Origin: DAOMFM01 sp035429825
Lineage (GTDB): Bacteria > Acidobacteriota > Blastocatellia > UBA7656 > JADIYM01
Assembly: GCA_044224215.1 (NCBI GenBank)
Contig: JBGAKX010000072.1
Location: 1-22,944 of the forward strand
Reading direction: 5' to 3'
DNA length: 22,944 nucleotides
Positions 14,580-22,744 of this stretch are shown here, one piece after another. Each line of letters opens with the position of its first letter. Position 1 is the first letter of the stretch. The translations under genes and the position numbers were made by a program. Under the pieces are notes generated by a model. The model did not search any database. It had not been told where the DNA came from and saw only the letters and a program-made list of their open reading frames with translations.

Positions 14580-16193
14580 ATGGCGAAGTTAGTCATCAAG
14601 GGTCGCGACGGCAAAGAGACAGAGTTCGAGCTCCACACCAAGGAGACGCGGATAGGCCGCGTCGCCCCGATGGTGGATCTGCTGATCCACGACGGACGCG
14701 CGTCGCGCCTCCATGCGGTCGTCCGCAAGACGCAGAGCGGCTACACGGTCGTCGACCTGAACAGCGCGAACGGCACGTTCGTCAACGAGAATCGCATCTC
14801 CGAACACCACCTGCGCGAGAGCGACGTCATCCGGATCGGCGAGACGACGCTGCGTTTCGAGGCGTCGCGCCCGACCACGCTGCAGGTCGAACAGGTCGAC
14901 AAGCCGCTTGTTGGCAGCGCGACGGTGATGCTGGTGCAGTCCGACTCGTTCAAGGTCGGCCGCGCCGAGAAGACCGTCACCCCCGAAGAGGTCGCCAAGC
15001 TGCGCTCCCGCGCCGAGATCCTGACGCACATGTTCGACCTCTCGAAGACGCTCGCCACGGTGTTCAACCTGGACGACATCTTCAAGCACGTCACGGACCT
15101 GCTGTTCGACCTGACGCCCGCCGCTCGCGTCGTCGCCTTCGAGATGACCGCGGCCGGTGAGCTGACGCCGCTGATGGCGCGCTTCCGCGACAAGGACACC
15201 GACGTCGACAAGGAGGCGGTGGTCGTCAGCCGGACGATCCTGCGCCAGGCGGTCGAGGACCGAGTCTCGATGCTCGTGAGCGACGCGGCCAGCGAGTTCA
15301 AGCAGGCCAAGAGCGTGATGTTCCAGAAGATCAGCTCGGCGATCTGCGCCCCGATGGTCGGCCAGTCCGGCGTGCTGGGCGCGATCTATGCCGACGTCAG
15401 CAGCGCGAACCCGCTCGACGCGTTCACGCAGGACAATCTCGAACTGATGAACGCCGTCGCCAGCCAGGTGTCGGTGGCGGTCGAGAACGCGATCACGCAC
15501 AGACAGCTGTCGCGCGCGGCGCTCGCTCGCGCGGCGTACGAACGGTTCCTGCCGGCGCACGTCGTCGAGCAGATCGTCGACGCGCCGGACTCGCTGAAGC
15601 TGGGCGGCGTGACGCAGCAGGTCACGGTGCTGTTCGCCGACGTGTGCGGCTTCACGACCATGTCGTCAAAGGCGCATCCCGAACAGATCGTCGAGATGCT
15701 GAACCGGCTGTTCTCGGTGCTGACCGAGATCGTCTTCCGGCACGAGGGAACGCTCGACAAGTACATCGGCGACGCGATCATGGCGCTGTTCGGCGCGCCG
15801 TACGTGAGCGACGACGACGCGCAGAACGCGGCGCTCGCCGCGCTCGAGATGCAGAAGGCGCTCGAGGACCTGAACGAAGACTTCGCCGAGCTCGGATTCC
15901 CGCAGGTGAACCTGTCGATCGGGCTCAACACCGGGCGCGCGACGGTCGGTTACATCGGATCCGAACGTCGGACGGACTACACGGCGATCGGCGACACGGT
16001 GAATCTGGCGGCGCGGCTGCAATCGGCGGCGAAGCCGGGTCAGATCCTTGTGAGCGACGGAACGATCGAGGCGATCGGCGCGCAGTTCGTGTCGATGCCG
16101 GTGGGTTCGCTGAAGTTGAAGGGCTATGACAAGGAGATCGGCGCGCACGAGATCATCTCGGCGCTGATCACGGACGAGACGATCAGCGTGTAG
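14580..16193 (+). CDS. FHA-GAF-class III adenylate cyclase
   Basis: A 537-residue three-domain signalling enzyme without membrane helices. The FHA domain (about 20-95) has RIGR (24-27), SRLH (42-45) and NSANGT (61-66), the residues that hold a phosphothreonine peptide. A GAF domain covers about 145-305 (ILTHMFDLSKTLATVFNLDD to SQVSVAVENA). The cyclase domain runs from about 341 to 515. Metal-binding Asp are D354 (LFADVCGFT) and D398 (GDAIMALFG). K394 would recognise adenine, and N475 and R479 (TVNLAAR) stabilise the transition state. The second adenine-contact position is Thr468 instead of Asp, the pattern of class IIIb adenylate cyclases, several of which respond to bicarbonate. The product should be cAMP. 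It is probably cotranscribed with the phosphodiesterase-like gene. AGGA lies just before the ATG. Confidence 0.95.
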   Translation: MAKLVIKGRDGKETEFELHTKETRIGRVAPMVDLLIHDGRASRLHAVVRKTQSGYTVVDLNSANGTFVNENRISEHHLRESDVIRIGETTLRFEASRPTTLQVEQVDKPLVGSATVMLVQSDSFKVGRAEKTVTPEEVAKLRSRAEILTHMFDLSKTLATVFNLDDIFKHVTDLLFDLTPAARVVAFEMTAAGELTPLMARFRDKDTDVDKEAVVVSRTILRQAVEDRVSMLVSDAASEFKQAKSVMFQKISSAICAPMVGQSGVLGAIYADVSSANPLDAFTQDNLELMNAVASQVSVAVENAITHRQLSRAALARAAYERFLPAHVVEQIVDAPDSLKLGGVTQQVTVLFADVCGFTTMSSKAHPEQIVEMLNRLFSVLTEIVFRHEGTLDKYIGDAIMALFGAPYVSDDDAQNAALAALEMQKALEDLNEDFAELGFPQVNLSIGLNTGRATVGYIGSERRTDYTAIGDTVNLAARLQSAAKPGQILVSDGTIEAIGAQFVSMPVGSLKLKGYDKEIGAHEIISALITDETISV

Positions 16194-16214
16194 CGCCGCG
16201 CGCGCCCTTCCGCG

Positions 16215-16315
16215 TTGGGGCCTGAGCGCTACCGCGCTCAGCTCAGTTATCACGGCTGGTGGTAGGAAGTACCGCGTCCACATCGGAGCTGAGCGCGGTA
16301 GCGCTCAGGCCCCAA
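16215..16315. repeat. inverted pair of CTACCG-core repeats, perfect 30-bp arms
   Basis: Copy A (16215-16244, extending to 16252) and copy B (16286-16315) are exact reverse complements over 30 bp with a 41-base loop. Inside each arm TGAGCGC-TACC-GCGCTCA is a smaller perfect hairpin. The pair follows the cyclase stop by 21 bp, in the gap between convergent genes, so it may act as a bidirectional terminator. Confidence 0.9.
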
Positions 16316-16378
16316 TTCACGCAACGGGCCGCGTCCGAGCCGGCGTGGGCGTGTTTCAAGCGTTGTGCGCCGATTAGC

Positions 16379-16416
16379 TTGGGGCCTGAGCGCTACCGCG
16401 CTCAGCTCAGTTATCA
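16379..16416. repeat. third CTACCG-core repeat copy, overlapping the channel gene stop codon
   Basis: This copy is identical over 38 bp to 16215-16252 in the same orientation. Its last three bases are the reverse complement of the TGA stop codon of the potassium channel gene, so the element supplies the end of that gene. Confidence 0.9.
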
Positions 16417-17463
16417 TCGCTGACCCGCGAGCTTCTCGAGCGCCTCGACCTTCTTCAAGCTCCCCATCACGATGATCACCACGCCCGGCTCCAGCCGCTC
16501 GGGCGGGCCCGGCTCGAAGTGAAAATCCGCGTCGCCCCGCGACCGTATCGCCAGCACCGGCAACCCCGTCCGTCCCTGAATGTCCGCCTCGCCGAGCGAT
16601 TTCCCGTCCAGATGCGACCCCGCCTGGACCGTCACCTCGGCAAACCGGATGTTCGCCTTCTTGTCTCGCAGCATCGAGTCCAGAAACGTCGTCACGGCAG
16701 GTCGGATCAGCTCGGACACGAGCCGCAACCCGCCGATGAGGTTCGGCGACACGGCAGCGTTCGCGCCGGCTCCCATCAGCTTTGACCGTGCGCCCATCTC
16801 GACGTTCTGGGCCACGATCCGGATGTTCTTGTTCAGTTGCCGCGCGGTCACCGTCGCAAAGAGATTCGATTTGTCGTCATGCAGACACACGGCAAGCCCG
16901 ATGGCCTTCTCGATGCCGGCGCTCAGCAGGACCTCGTCTTCGGTGGCGTCACCATCGATGATCAGGCTCGCGCCCATCTGCCTCAGCCGCTCAACGCGTT
17001 CCGGCCGATTGTCGATGACGACGAAGTCCCGTCCCGTATCGATCAGCTCGCGGACTACGTGGATTCCCGTCGCGCCGGCGCCGCAGACGATGTAATGGCC
17101 GTCAAGGAGTGCAATGGCTTTCTGCATGCGTCGTTTCTCCAGAAGGTGCTTCAGTTCGCCCTCGACGATGAACGCGGTCACGGCCGACGCGGCATATACG
17201 AGGAAACCGGTGCCGAACACCAGCAGGAACATCGTGAAGACCCGGGCGGCCGGAAAGGCGTCGAGTCCACCCGGGAGCGTCTCGCCATAGCCGACGGTCG
17301 TCAGCGTGATCGTGGTCATGTAGAAGCAGTCGAACAGCGACCACGACACGCCCGGTGTCGGATTGAAGAAGCCCAGGATGTAGTAACCAAAGCCACCCGT
17401 GACGAAGGTAATGGCGAGGAGCGTTGCGGCCTTGAAGACCTGGCTTTGGCGGAAACCGTCCAT
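16414..17463 (-). CDS. two-TM potassium channel with RCK (TrkA-N/TrkA-C) domains
   Basis: A 349-residue channel subunit. M1 lies at about 11-33 (AATLLAITFVTGGFGYYILG). The pore helix and selectivity filter TVGYG (56-60) follow DCFYMTTITLT, and M2 is at about 73-101. The cytoplasmic RCK domain begins near 122 with the Rossmann glycine motif GAGATG (128-133) and an acidic D151 at the end of the second strand, fitting NAD(H) or nucleotide binding. A TrkA-C-like domain fills about 265-349 (FAEVTVQAGSHLDGKSLGE). Four subunits would form a K+-selective pore in the inner membrane. There is no cyclic-nucleotide-binding domain. The start MDGFRQ at 17463 is chosen because it lies just before M1; there is no ribosome site, and a TATACT box (17484-17479) sits close upstream, so a short or leaderless message is possible. 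It is divergent from the TonB receptor gene. Confidence 0.93.
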   Translation of the reverse strand: MDGFRQSQVFKAATLLAITFVTGGFGYYILGFFNPTPGVSWSLFDCFYMTTITLTTVGYGETLPGGLDAFPAARVFTMFLLVFGTGFLVYAASAVTAFIVEGELKHLLEKRRMQKAIALLDGHYIVCGAGATGIHVVRELIDTGRDFVVIDNRPERVERLRQMGASLIIDGDATEDEVLLSAGIEKAIGLAVCLHDDKSNLFATVTARQLNKNIRIVAQNVEMGARSKLMGAGANAAVSPNLIGGLRLVSELIRPAVTTFLDSMLRDKKANIRFAEVTVQAGSHLDGKSLGEADIQGRTGLPVLAIRSRGDADFHFEPGPPERLEPGVVIIVMGSLKKVEALEKLAGQR

Positions 17464-17562
17464 TGCGGGTTGCGGGCGAGTATAAGATACGCAGTTCAAA
17501 GTCGCTATACCTTCGAGAGTTGCCCGGTTTCCATCGCAGATCGATTCCACTGGAGGAATTGC

Positions 17563-20500
17563 ATGAAGGCCACCACTCGTCGAGTTGCAAGCGTCGTGTT
17601 TCTTGTCGTCGTGTCGCTGGTCGGACAGGCGACGTCTCTCGCGCAGTCGTACCGAGGCTCGATCCGGGGCGTCATTCACGACGCGGCTGACGCCGTCGTT
17701 CCGGGCGCGAGCGTCACGGCGCGCAGTCTCGGCACCGGACTCGTGCGCAGCACCGTCACTGCGTTCGACGGCGCGTACGTCCTCACCGAGCTCCCCGCCG
17801 GCGAGTACGTCGTGGTCGTCGAGGCGGCCGGGTTCGCCAAGGCGACGAGCCATGTCGAGGTGGTCGTCGGCTCGGACTCGCGTCTCGACGTCGCGCTCGA
17901 CCCGACGGTCGAGAACACGTCGGTCACCGTCACGGCCGAGATACCGGTGCTCAATCCGGACCGCGACACGCTCGGCGCAGTGGTAGGAACCACGCAGATC
18001 GAACAGCTGCCGCTCAACGGGCGGGACTTCACAAAGCTCGTGCCGCTCGTGCCCGGAGCAACCGTCGAACCGTCCGGAGTTGCAGGCACCGAGAAGGGCT
18101 TTGGCCAGTTCAACATCAACGGCAACCGCGACCGGTCGAACAACTACACGCTCGACGGCACCGACAACAACGATCCGTTCTTCAACAACTCGGCGCTCAA
18201 CCAGGTCGGCATCACGGGAGCTCCGGCTTCGCTGCTCCCCGTCGATGCGATCCAGGAATTCAACCTGCAGTCGCAGTTCGGGGCCGAATACGGCCGGAAC
18301 AGCGGATCCGTCGTCAACATCGTCACCAAGTCCGGCACGAACCAGTTCCACGGCTCGGTGTTCGAGTTCTTCCGCAACGACGTGCTCGACGCGCGCAACT
18401 TCTTCAACGTCGAACCCAACCCGAAGACGAACTTCCAGAACAACAACTTTGGTGGCTCGATCGGCGGGCCGATCGTCAAGGACAAGGCGTTCTTCTTCTT
18501 TGCGTACGAGGGCCAGCGCGAGCGCGTCGGATCGAGCTTCCTGCTGCTGCTGCCAACCGCCGACCAGAAGGCGCGCGCGCGTGAGGTCGCGCTCGCGAAC
18601 GGACTGCCGTCGATCAATCCGGCGCTCGACCAGGTGCTCGACTTCTTCCCGGTGCCAAACCCGGACGGAACGCTGAATTACAGCAGCCAGGACAAGAACG
18701 ATATCGACAGCCTGATCGGCAAGGTGGACTACAGTTTCAACCCGAACTGGGTCCTGACGGGACGCTACGCGTTCAGCCGCAGCGAGCAGGTCTTCCCGCT
18801 CGGCAGCCTGGGCGGATTTGGCAGCGGTTCGCGCATCGCCGACTTTGCGCAGGTGTCGCCGACGCGTGTCCAGGTCGTCTCGCTCAGCCTGCTGACGGCG
18901 ATCGGGCTCAACCGCGTCAACGAAGTCCGTCTCGGCTACAGCCGCTACCGCACGTCGTTCTCGTCGCTTGACTCGAACTTTGACCCCAACTCGATCGGCC
19001 TGAACACGGGAACCGGAGAGACCGGCCTCCCGGAGTTCGACTTTGCGGGCGTGATCGAGAACCTCGGCGCGACGGCGTTCAGCATCCCGCGCGGCCGCGT
19101 CAGCCAGACGTGGCAGATCCTGGACAACTTCACGTGGAACCCGGGGGCGCATTCGTTCAAGTTCGGCGGCGAATTCCGCCACGCGTCGGTGAACGCGTTC
19201 AACGACAATCTCGGCCGAGGTCTGTTCACGTTCTCGCCGTCCGGGCTCGATCCGGACCCTGTCGTCGACGTCCTGTCGCGCTTCTATCTGGGTCGGTCGT
19301 TCGTGCTCGCCAACTACGGCGACACACGACGACTGACGACCAACAACGGGTTCAGCATGTTCGCGCAGGACGACTGGCGCGTGACGCGCAACGTGACGGT
19401 CAACGCAGGCCTCCGGTGGGACTACTTCGGACCACTCGGTGAGGAGCGCGACCGCCTGTCGAACATCGACTCGGCCGGCAACCTGGTGCAGGTCGGCGCA
19501 GGGCTCGACACCGTGTACGAGCGCGACCTGAACAACTTCTCGCCGCGGCTCGGCGTGGCGTGGGACGTCCGCGGACGCGGCACCACGATCGTTCGCGCGG
19601 GCTACGGGCTGTACTACGACTACGTGCCCCAGAACCTGCTCATCGCAAACTTCACGTCGACGGCGGGCGTCGCCACGAACCCGATCGGCGAATCGCCCGT
19701 CTATTCGCTGCGCTACAACCGGGCCGCATTCAACGGCACGGGGACCGGCGCGATCCTGACCCCCGTCACGACCCCGCCGTACAACATCTTTGGGACGGAC
19801 GGAAAACTGATCACGCCGTACGCGCAGGCCTGGAACCTCAACATCCAGTATGAGTTGACGCATGACGTCGCCGTCGAGGTCGGATACGTCGGCGGAAAGG
19901 GCACGCACCTCGTGCGGCTCTACGATCGCAACCAGCCGAACATCTTTGGCGACCGACCGGACCCACGGTACGGATTCGTCGACATCCTGTCGTCGGGCGC
20001 GTGCTCGAGCTACAACGCGATGCAGGCCATCCTGCGCGTCAACAACTGGCACGGCATCACAAACCTGACCCAGTACACGTGGGGCAAGTCGCTCGACGGC
20101 GCGTCGGACGGTATCGACTTCAACTTTGCGTCGGCGGCGCTGCCGCAGGACTCCAACAACCTGCGCGCCGAGAAGGGCCCGTCGACATACGACACGCGCG
20201 GCAGGTTCTCGACCGCCGTGACCTACGCCGTTCCCGAGATCCCGAACTTCCCGTCGTGGCTCGCAAACGGCTGGGGGCTGAACTCGATCGTCGTCGCGCA
20301 GACGGGCCGGCCGATTCCGATCGTGACGTCGAACGACACCAGCTCGTTCTTCAACTTCAACTTCGCCACGCAGAGCAACTTCCACCAGCGGCCGAACATT
20401 CTGCCCGGCGTCGACCCGATCCTGGCGAACTGGAACCCCTCGACGGGATATCTGAACCCGCTTGCGTTCCAGCAGCCGGCGGACGGAACGTTCGGAAGCC

Positions 20501-20805
20501 TCGGGCGCAACCAGATCTTCGGACCTGGGTACTGGAACGTGGACTTCTCGGTGTCGAAAACGAACAAGCTGACCGAGCAGCTGACGATGCAGCTCCGTGT
20601 TGAGTTCTTCAATATCTTCAACCATCCGAACTTTGCGCTGCCGGGCGGGACCATCATCCCGGGGGTGAACGCCGACGGTAGGATCAACCGCGACGCTGGA
20701 CCGGCTGGATTGATCACGCAGACGCCCGACGTCGCTCAGGGCAACCCCGGCCTCGGCGGCGGCGGCCCGCGGGTTATCCAGCTGGGGATTCGTTTCACGT
20801 TCTAG
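17563..20805 (+). CDS. Oar-like TonB-dependent receptor with carboxypeptidase-regulatory-like domain
   Basis: A complete 1080-residue outer-membrane protein. The signal peptide is about 1-28 (VASVVFLVVVSLVGQATSLAQ). The carboxypeptidase-regulatory-like domain covers about 31-115 (GSIRGVIHDAADAVVPGASV). The plug carries QIEQLPLNGRDFTKLVPLVP, NNYTLDGTDNND and AEYGRNSGSVVNIVTKSGTN, all typical of the Oar/acidobacterial receptor group. Repeated aromatic barrel strands run to a terminal phenylalanine (GIRFTF), the signal for barrel insertion. Such proteins import or bind large substrates, often glycans or peptides; the substrate is unknown. GGAGG six bases before ATG 17563 fixes the start, although the frame is open much further upstream. 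The broken amidohydrolase gene follows 52 bp downstream and may once have been cotranscribed with it. Confidence 0.95.
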   Translation: MKATTRRVASVVFLVVVSLVGQATSLAQSYRGSIRGVIHDAADAVVPGASVTARSLGTGLVRSTVTAFDGAYVLTELPAGEYVVVVEAAGFAKATSHVEVVVGSDSRLDVALDPTVENTSVTVTAEIPVLNPDRDTLGAVVGTTQIEQLPLNGRDFTKLVPLVPGATVEPSGVAGTEKGFGQFNINGNRDRSNNYTLDGTDNNDPFFNNSALNQVGITGAPASLLPVDAIQEFNLQSQFGAEYGRNSGSVVNIVTKSGTNQFHGSVFEFFRNDVLDARNFFNVEPNPKTNFQNNNFGGSIGGPIVKDKAFFFFAYEGQRERVGSSFLLLLPTADQKARAREVALANGLPSINPALDQVLDFFPVPNPDGTLNYSSQDKNDIDSLIGKVDYSFNPNWVLTGRYAFSRSEQVFPLGSLGGFGSGSRIADFAQVSPTRVQVVSLSLLTAIGLNRVNEVRLGYSRYRTSFSSLDSNFDPNSIGLNTGTGETGLPEFDFAGVIENLGATAFSIPRGRVSQTWQILDNFTWNPGAHSFKFGGEFRHASVNAFNDNLGRGLFTFSPSGLDPDPVVDVLSRFYLGRSFVLANYGDTRRLTTNNGFSMFAQDDWRVTRNVTVNAGLRWDYFGPLGEERDRLSNIDSAGNLVQVGAGLDTVYERDLNNFSPRLGVAWDVRGRGTTIVRAGYGLYYDYVPQNLLIANFTSTAGVATNPIGESPVYSLRYNRAAFNGTGTGAILTPVTTPPYNIFGTDGKLITPYAQAWNLNIQYELTHDVAVEVGYVGGKGTHLVRLYDRNQPNIFGDRPDPRYGFVDILSSGACSSYNAMQAILRVNNWHGITNLTQYTWGKSLDGASDGIDFNFASAALPQDSNNLRAEKGPSTYDTRGRFSTAVTYAVPEIPNFPSWLANGWGLNSIVVAQTGRPIPIVTSNDTSSFFNFNFATQSNFHQRPNILPGVDPILANWNPSTGYLNPLAFQQPADGTFGSLGRNQIFGPGYWNVDFSVSKTNKLTEQLTMQLRVEFFNIFNHPNFALPGGTIIPGVNADGRINRDAGPAGLITQTPDVAQGNPGLGGGGPRVIQLGIRFTF

Positions 20806-20810
20806 GAAAG

Positions 20811-20840
20811 CCGCAAATCTGCGTTAATCTGCGTCAAATC
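20811..20840. repeat. partial ATCTGCGTTAATCTGCG-type repeat
   Basis: CGCAAATCTGCGTTAATCTG and the following bases, just beyond the TonB receptor stop codon, match a short repeat type that I recall as common in intergenic spaces of many bacteria. Only one arm is present here. The match to that type is from memory and not computed. Confidence 0.5.
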
Positions 20841-20857
20841 TTCCTCGGGAGTCTGAC

Positions 20858-22500
20858 GTGCACATACTCGCAGCGCTCGTTCTTGCGCTCGTTGCGGCGC
20901 AACCCGCCGATCTCGTGCTGCGCCACGGCGCGGTCTACACCATGGACGCGTCCCGCAGTTGGGCCGAGACGGTCGCCGTCCGCGACGGCCGCATCGTCTT
21001 TGTCGGCGCCGACCGCGACGCCACGCCGTTCGTCGGACCAAAAACCCCGCGTCGTCGAGCTCGACGGCAAGATGGTCCTTCCCGGCTTCCACGATTCGCA
21101 CGTGCACCCGATCACGTCGGGGATGGACATGCTGGCCTGCAACCTCAACGACGCCAAGTCGGCTGCCGAGGTGTTCGACCTCGTCCGCGTGTACGCCGCG
21201 GCGCACCCGAACGTCGCGTGGATTCGGGGCGGCGGCTGGCAGCTGCCGTTCTTTCCAAACGCCAACCCCACGCGCGAACAGCTCGATGCGATCGTCGCGG
21301 ACCGTCCGGCGCTTCTCTATGCCGCCGACGGCCACTCGGCGTGGGCGAACACAAAAGCCCTTCAGATTGCTGGAGTTACAAGGGCTACGCCGGATCCGCC
21401 CAACGGCCGGATCGAGCGGAGACGCCGCCGGCGAGCCCACCGGGACGCTGCGCGAAGACGCATCGGAGCTCGTCGCATCGCACCTGCCAAAGTACACAAA
21501 GGCCGAGTATCTCGACGGCCTGCGGCTCGCGCTCCGGATGGCGAACGGATTCGGCATCACCTCGCTCTACGAAGCCGACGCGTCGGAAGAGCTCCTCGAG
21601 GCGTACGCCGAACTCGACCGCCGCGGCGAGCTCACCGCCCGCGTGTTCGCCGCGCTGCACGTCGACGTCGCGAAGGGTCCAGAGCAGGTCGCGCATCTCG
21701 TGGAACTGCGCAAGCGATTCTCCGGCAGGAACCTGCACGCCGACGCGGTGAAGATCTTTGCGGACGGCGTGATCGAGGCGCACACGGCGGCGCTGCTGGA
21801 ACCGTACATCGACACCCCCGGCAACGCCGGAAAGCCGAACATCGAACCCGCGGCGCTCGACACGCTGGTCATCGCCCTCGACCGCGCGGGCTTTCAGATC
21901 CACATCCACGCGATCGGCGACCGCGCGATCCGTATGTCGCTCGACGCGTTCGGGGCGGCGCGCAAGGCGAACGGCCCGCGCGACAGCCGTCATCACATCG
22001 CGCACCTCGAATTGATCGATCCGACGGACATCCCGCGGTTTCGCGAGCTCGGCGTGATCGCGAACTTCCAGCCGCTGTGGGCCTACGCCGACACATATAT
22101 AAAGGATATGACCGAACCCCAGCTCGGGCCCGCGCGCTCCAGGTGGCTCTACCCGATCGGCAGCGTGCTGAAATCGGGAGGCATGGTTGTCGGCAGGCAG
22201 CGACTGGTCGGTGTCGTCGCTGAACCAGCAGGCGATCCAGGTGGCCGTCACGCGTCGCGCACCAACGGACGCCGACGGCAAACCTTGGATTCCAGAGGAG
22301 TTGGCGGATCTGCCGTCGATGCTGGCGGCGTACACGATCAACGGCGCGTACCTCGTGCGGATGGAGCACGAGACGAACTCGATTGAAGATCTCCAGCAGG
22401 TCGGCGGATCTCCAGGCGGGTCGCCCAGCATCGGATCGATATGACCAAGGTGGTGTTCACCGTGTTCGGCGGCCGGCAGCTCGAGCGCACCGTCAATTGA
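20858..22500 (+). pseudogene. YtcJ-like amidohydrolase (amidohydrolase family 3), several frameshifts
   Basis: Read across frame changes this is a nearly complete family member of about 545 residues. It starts at GTG 20858 with GGGAG upstream and a weak signal-like start (MHILAALVLALVAAQPADLVLRHGAVYTMD). Frame changes are inferred in the A5C4 run at about 21040-21048, near 21420 (an extra A before GACGCCGCC), near 22195 (an extra A), and between about 22385 and 22440. Correcting them restores LDGKMVLPGFHDSHVHP with the metal HXH, NGRIERDAAGEPTGTLRE, KIFADGVIEAHTA, IHAIGDRA, HHIAHLELI, GGSDWSVSS with the catalytic Asp, and KVVFTVFGGR near the end. Relatives hydrolyse C-N bonds of unknown substrates. 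The first three changes all fit single-base insertions. Natural decay and assembly error are both possible. Confidence 0.82.
22235..22278 (+). repeat. 44-bp segment repeated exactly at the right edge (22901-22944)
   Basis: Within the amidohydrolase it encodes IQVAVTRRAPTDADG. The same 44 bases recur at 22901-22944, where the window stops, so the true repeat may be longer. The bases before it differ: the first copy reads NQQA and the second NPLEA, which is the usual family wording. Confidence 0.95.
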
Positions 22501-22501
22501 G

Positions 22502-22593
22502 AAAGCGCCGTCGCGCTTCGCTTGCCGGCGCACTCCAAGGCGGTGGGCGACTTTGGAGTGCGCCGGCAAGCCCTTAGGGCGCGACGGCGCTTT
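22502..22593. repeat. 92-bp palindromic element after the amidohydrolase
   Basis: Outer arms AAAGCGCCGTCGCGC / GCGCGACGGCGCTTT (15 bp, perfect) and inner arms CTTGCCGGCGCACTCCAA / TTGGAGTGCGCCGGCAAG (18 bp, perfect) form a two-stage hairpin with a short interior gap and a 14-base loop. It begins one base beyond the last stop codon of the amidohydrolase. It could terminate transcription. No partner copy is present in this window. Confidence 0.9.
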
Positions 22594-22689
22594 GGGTTGC
22601 GCCAAGCACCACATTCGGGGTATCAATACAGGCTTTACATCAGCAGGTGTCCCGCACCTGAATTCAACAACAGACATGAACGGACTCGA

Positions 22690-22721
22690 GTCGCGCCCTC
22701 CGGACGTCCGGCGGGCGCGAC
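22690..22721 (+). other. perfect hairpin upstream of the edge ORF
   Basis: GTCGCGCCC and GGGCGCGAC (9 bp) flank the palindrome CCGGACGTCCGG. CTTTCATAAAG follows, so a weak terminator or attenuator just before the next ribosome site (GAGGACAGG) is possible. Confidence 0.5.
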
Positions 22722-22744
22722 TTTCATAAAGTGAGGACAGGCGA

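Noticed and set aside
16215..16416. Repeats A, B and C considered as an attachment site or insertion-sequence ends
   Set aside because: No transposase or integrase gene lies between or near them and no target duplication is visible. They fit small palindromic repeats better.
16837..17562. Upstream extension of the TonB receptor frame by 242 codons
   Set aside because: It runs antisense through the channel gene. The ribosome site and signal peptide at 17563 mark the real start.
16414..20625. 1403-codon open frame on the minus strand, spanning the TonB receptor region and the channel gene
   Set aside because: Only the last 349 codons (from 17463) encode the channel. The rest is antisense to the TonB receptor and is Arg/Val/Asp-rich low-information sequence, as expected from GC-rich third positions.
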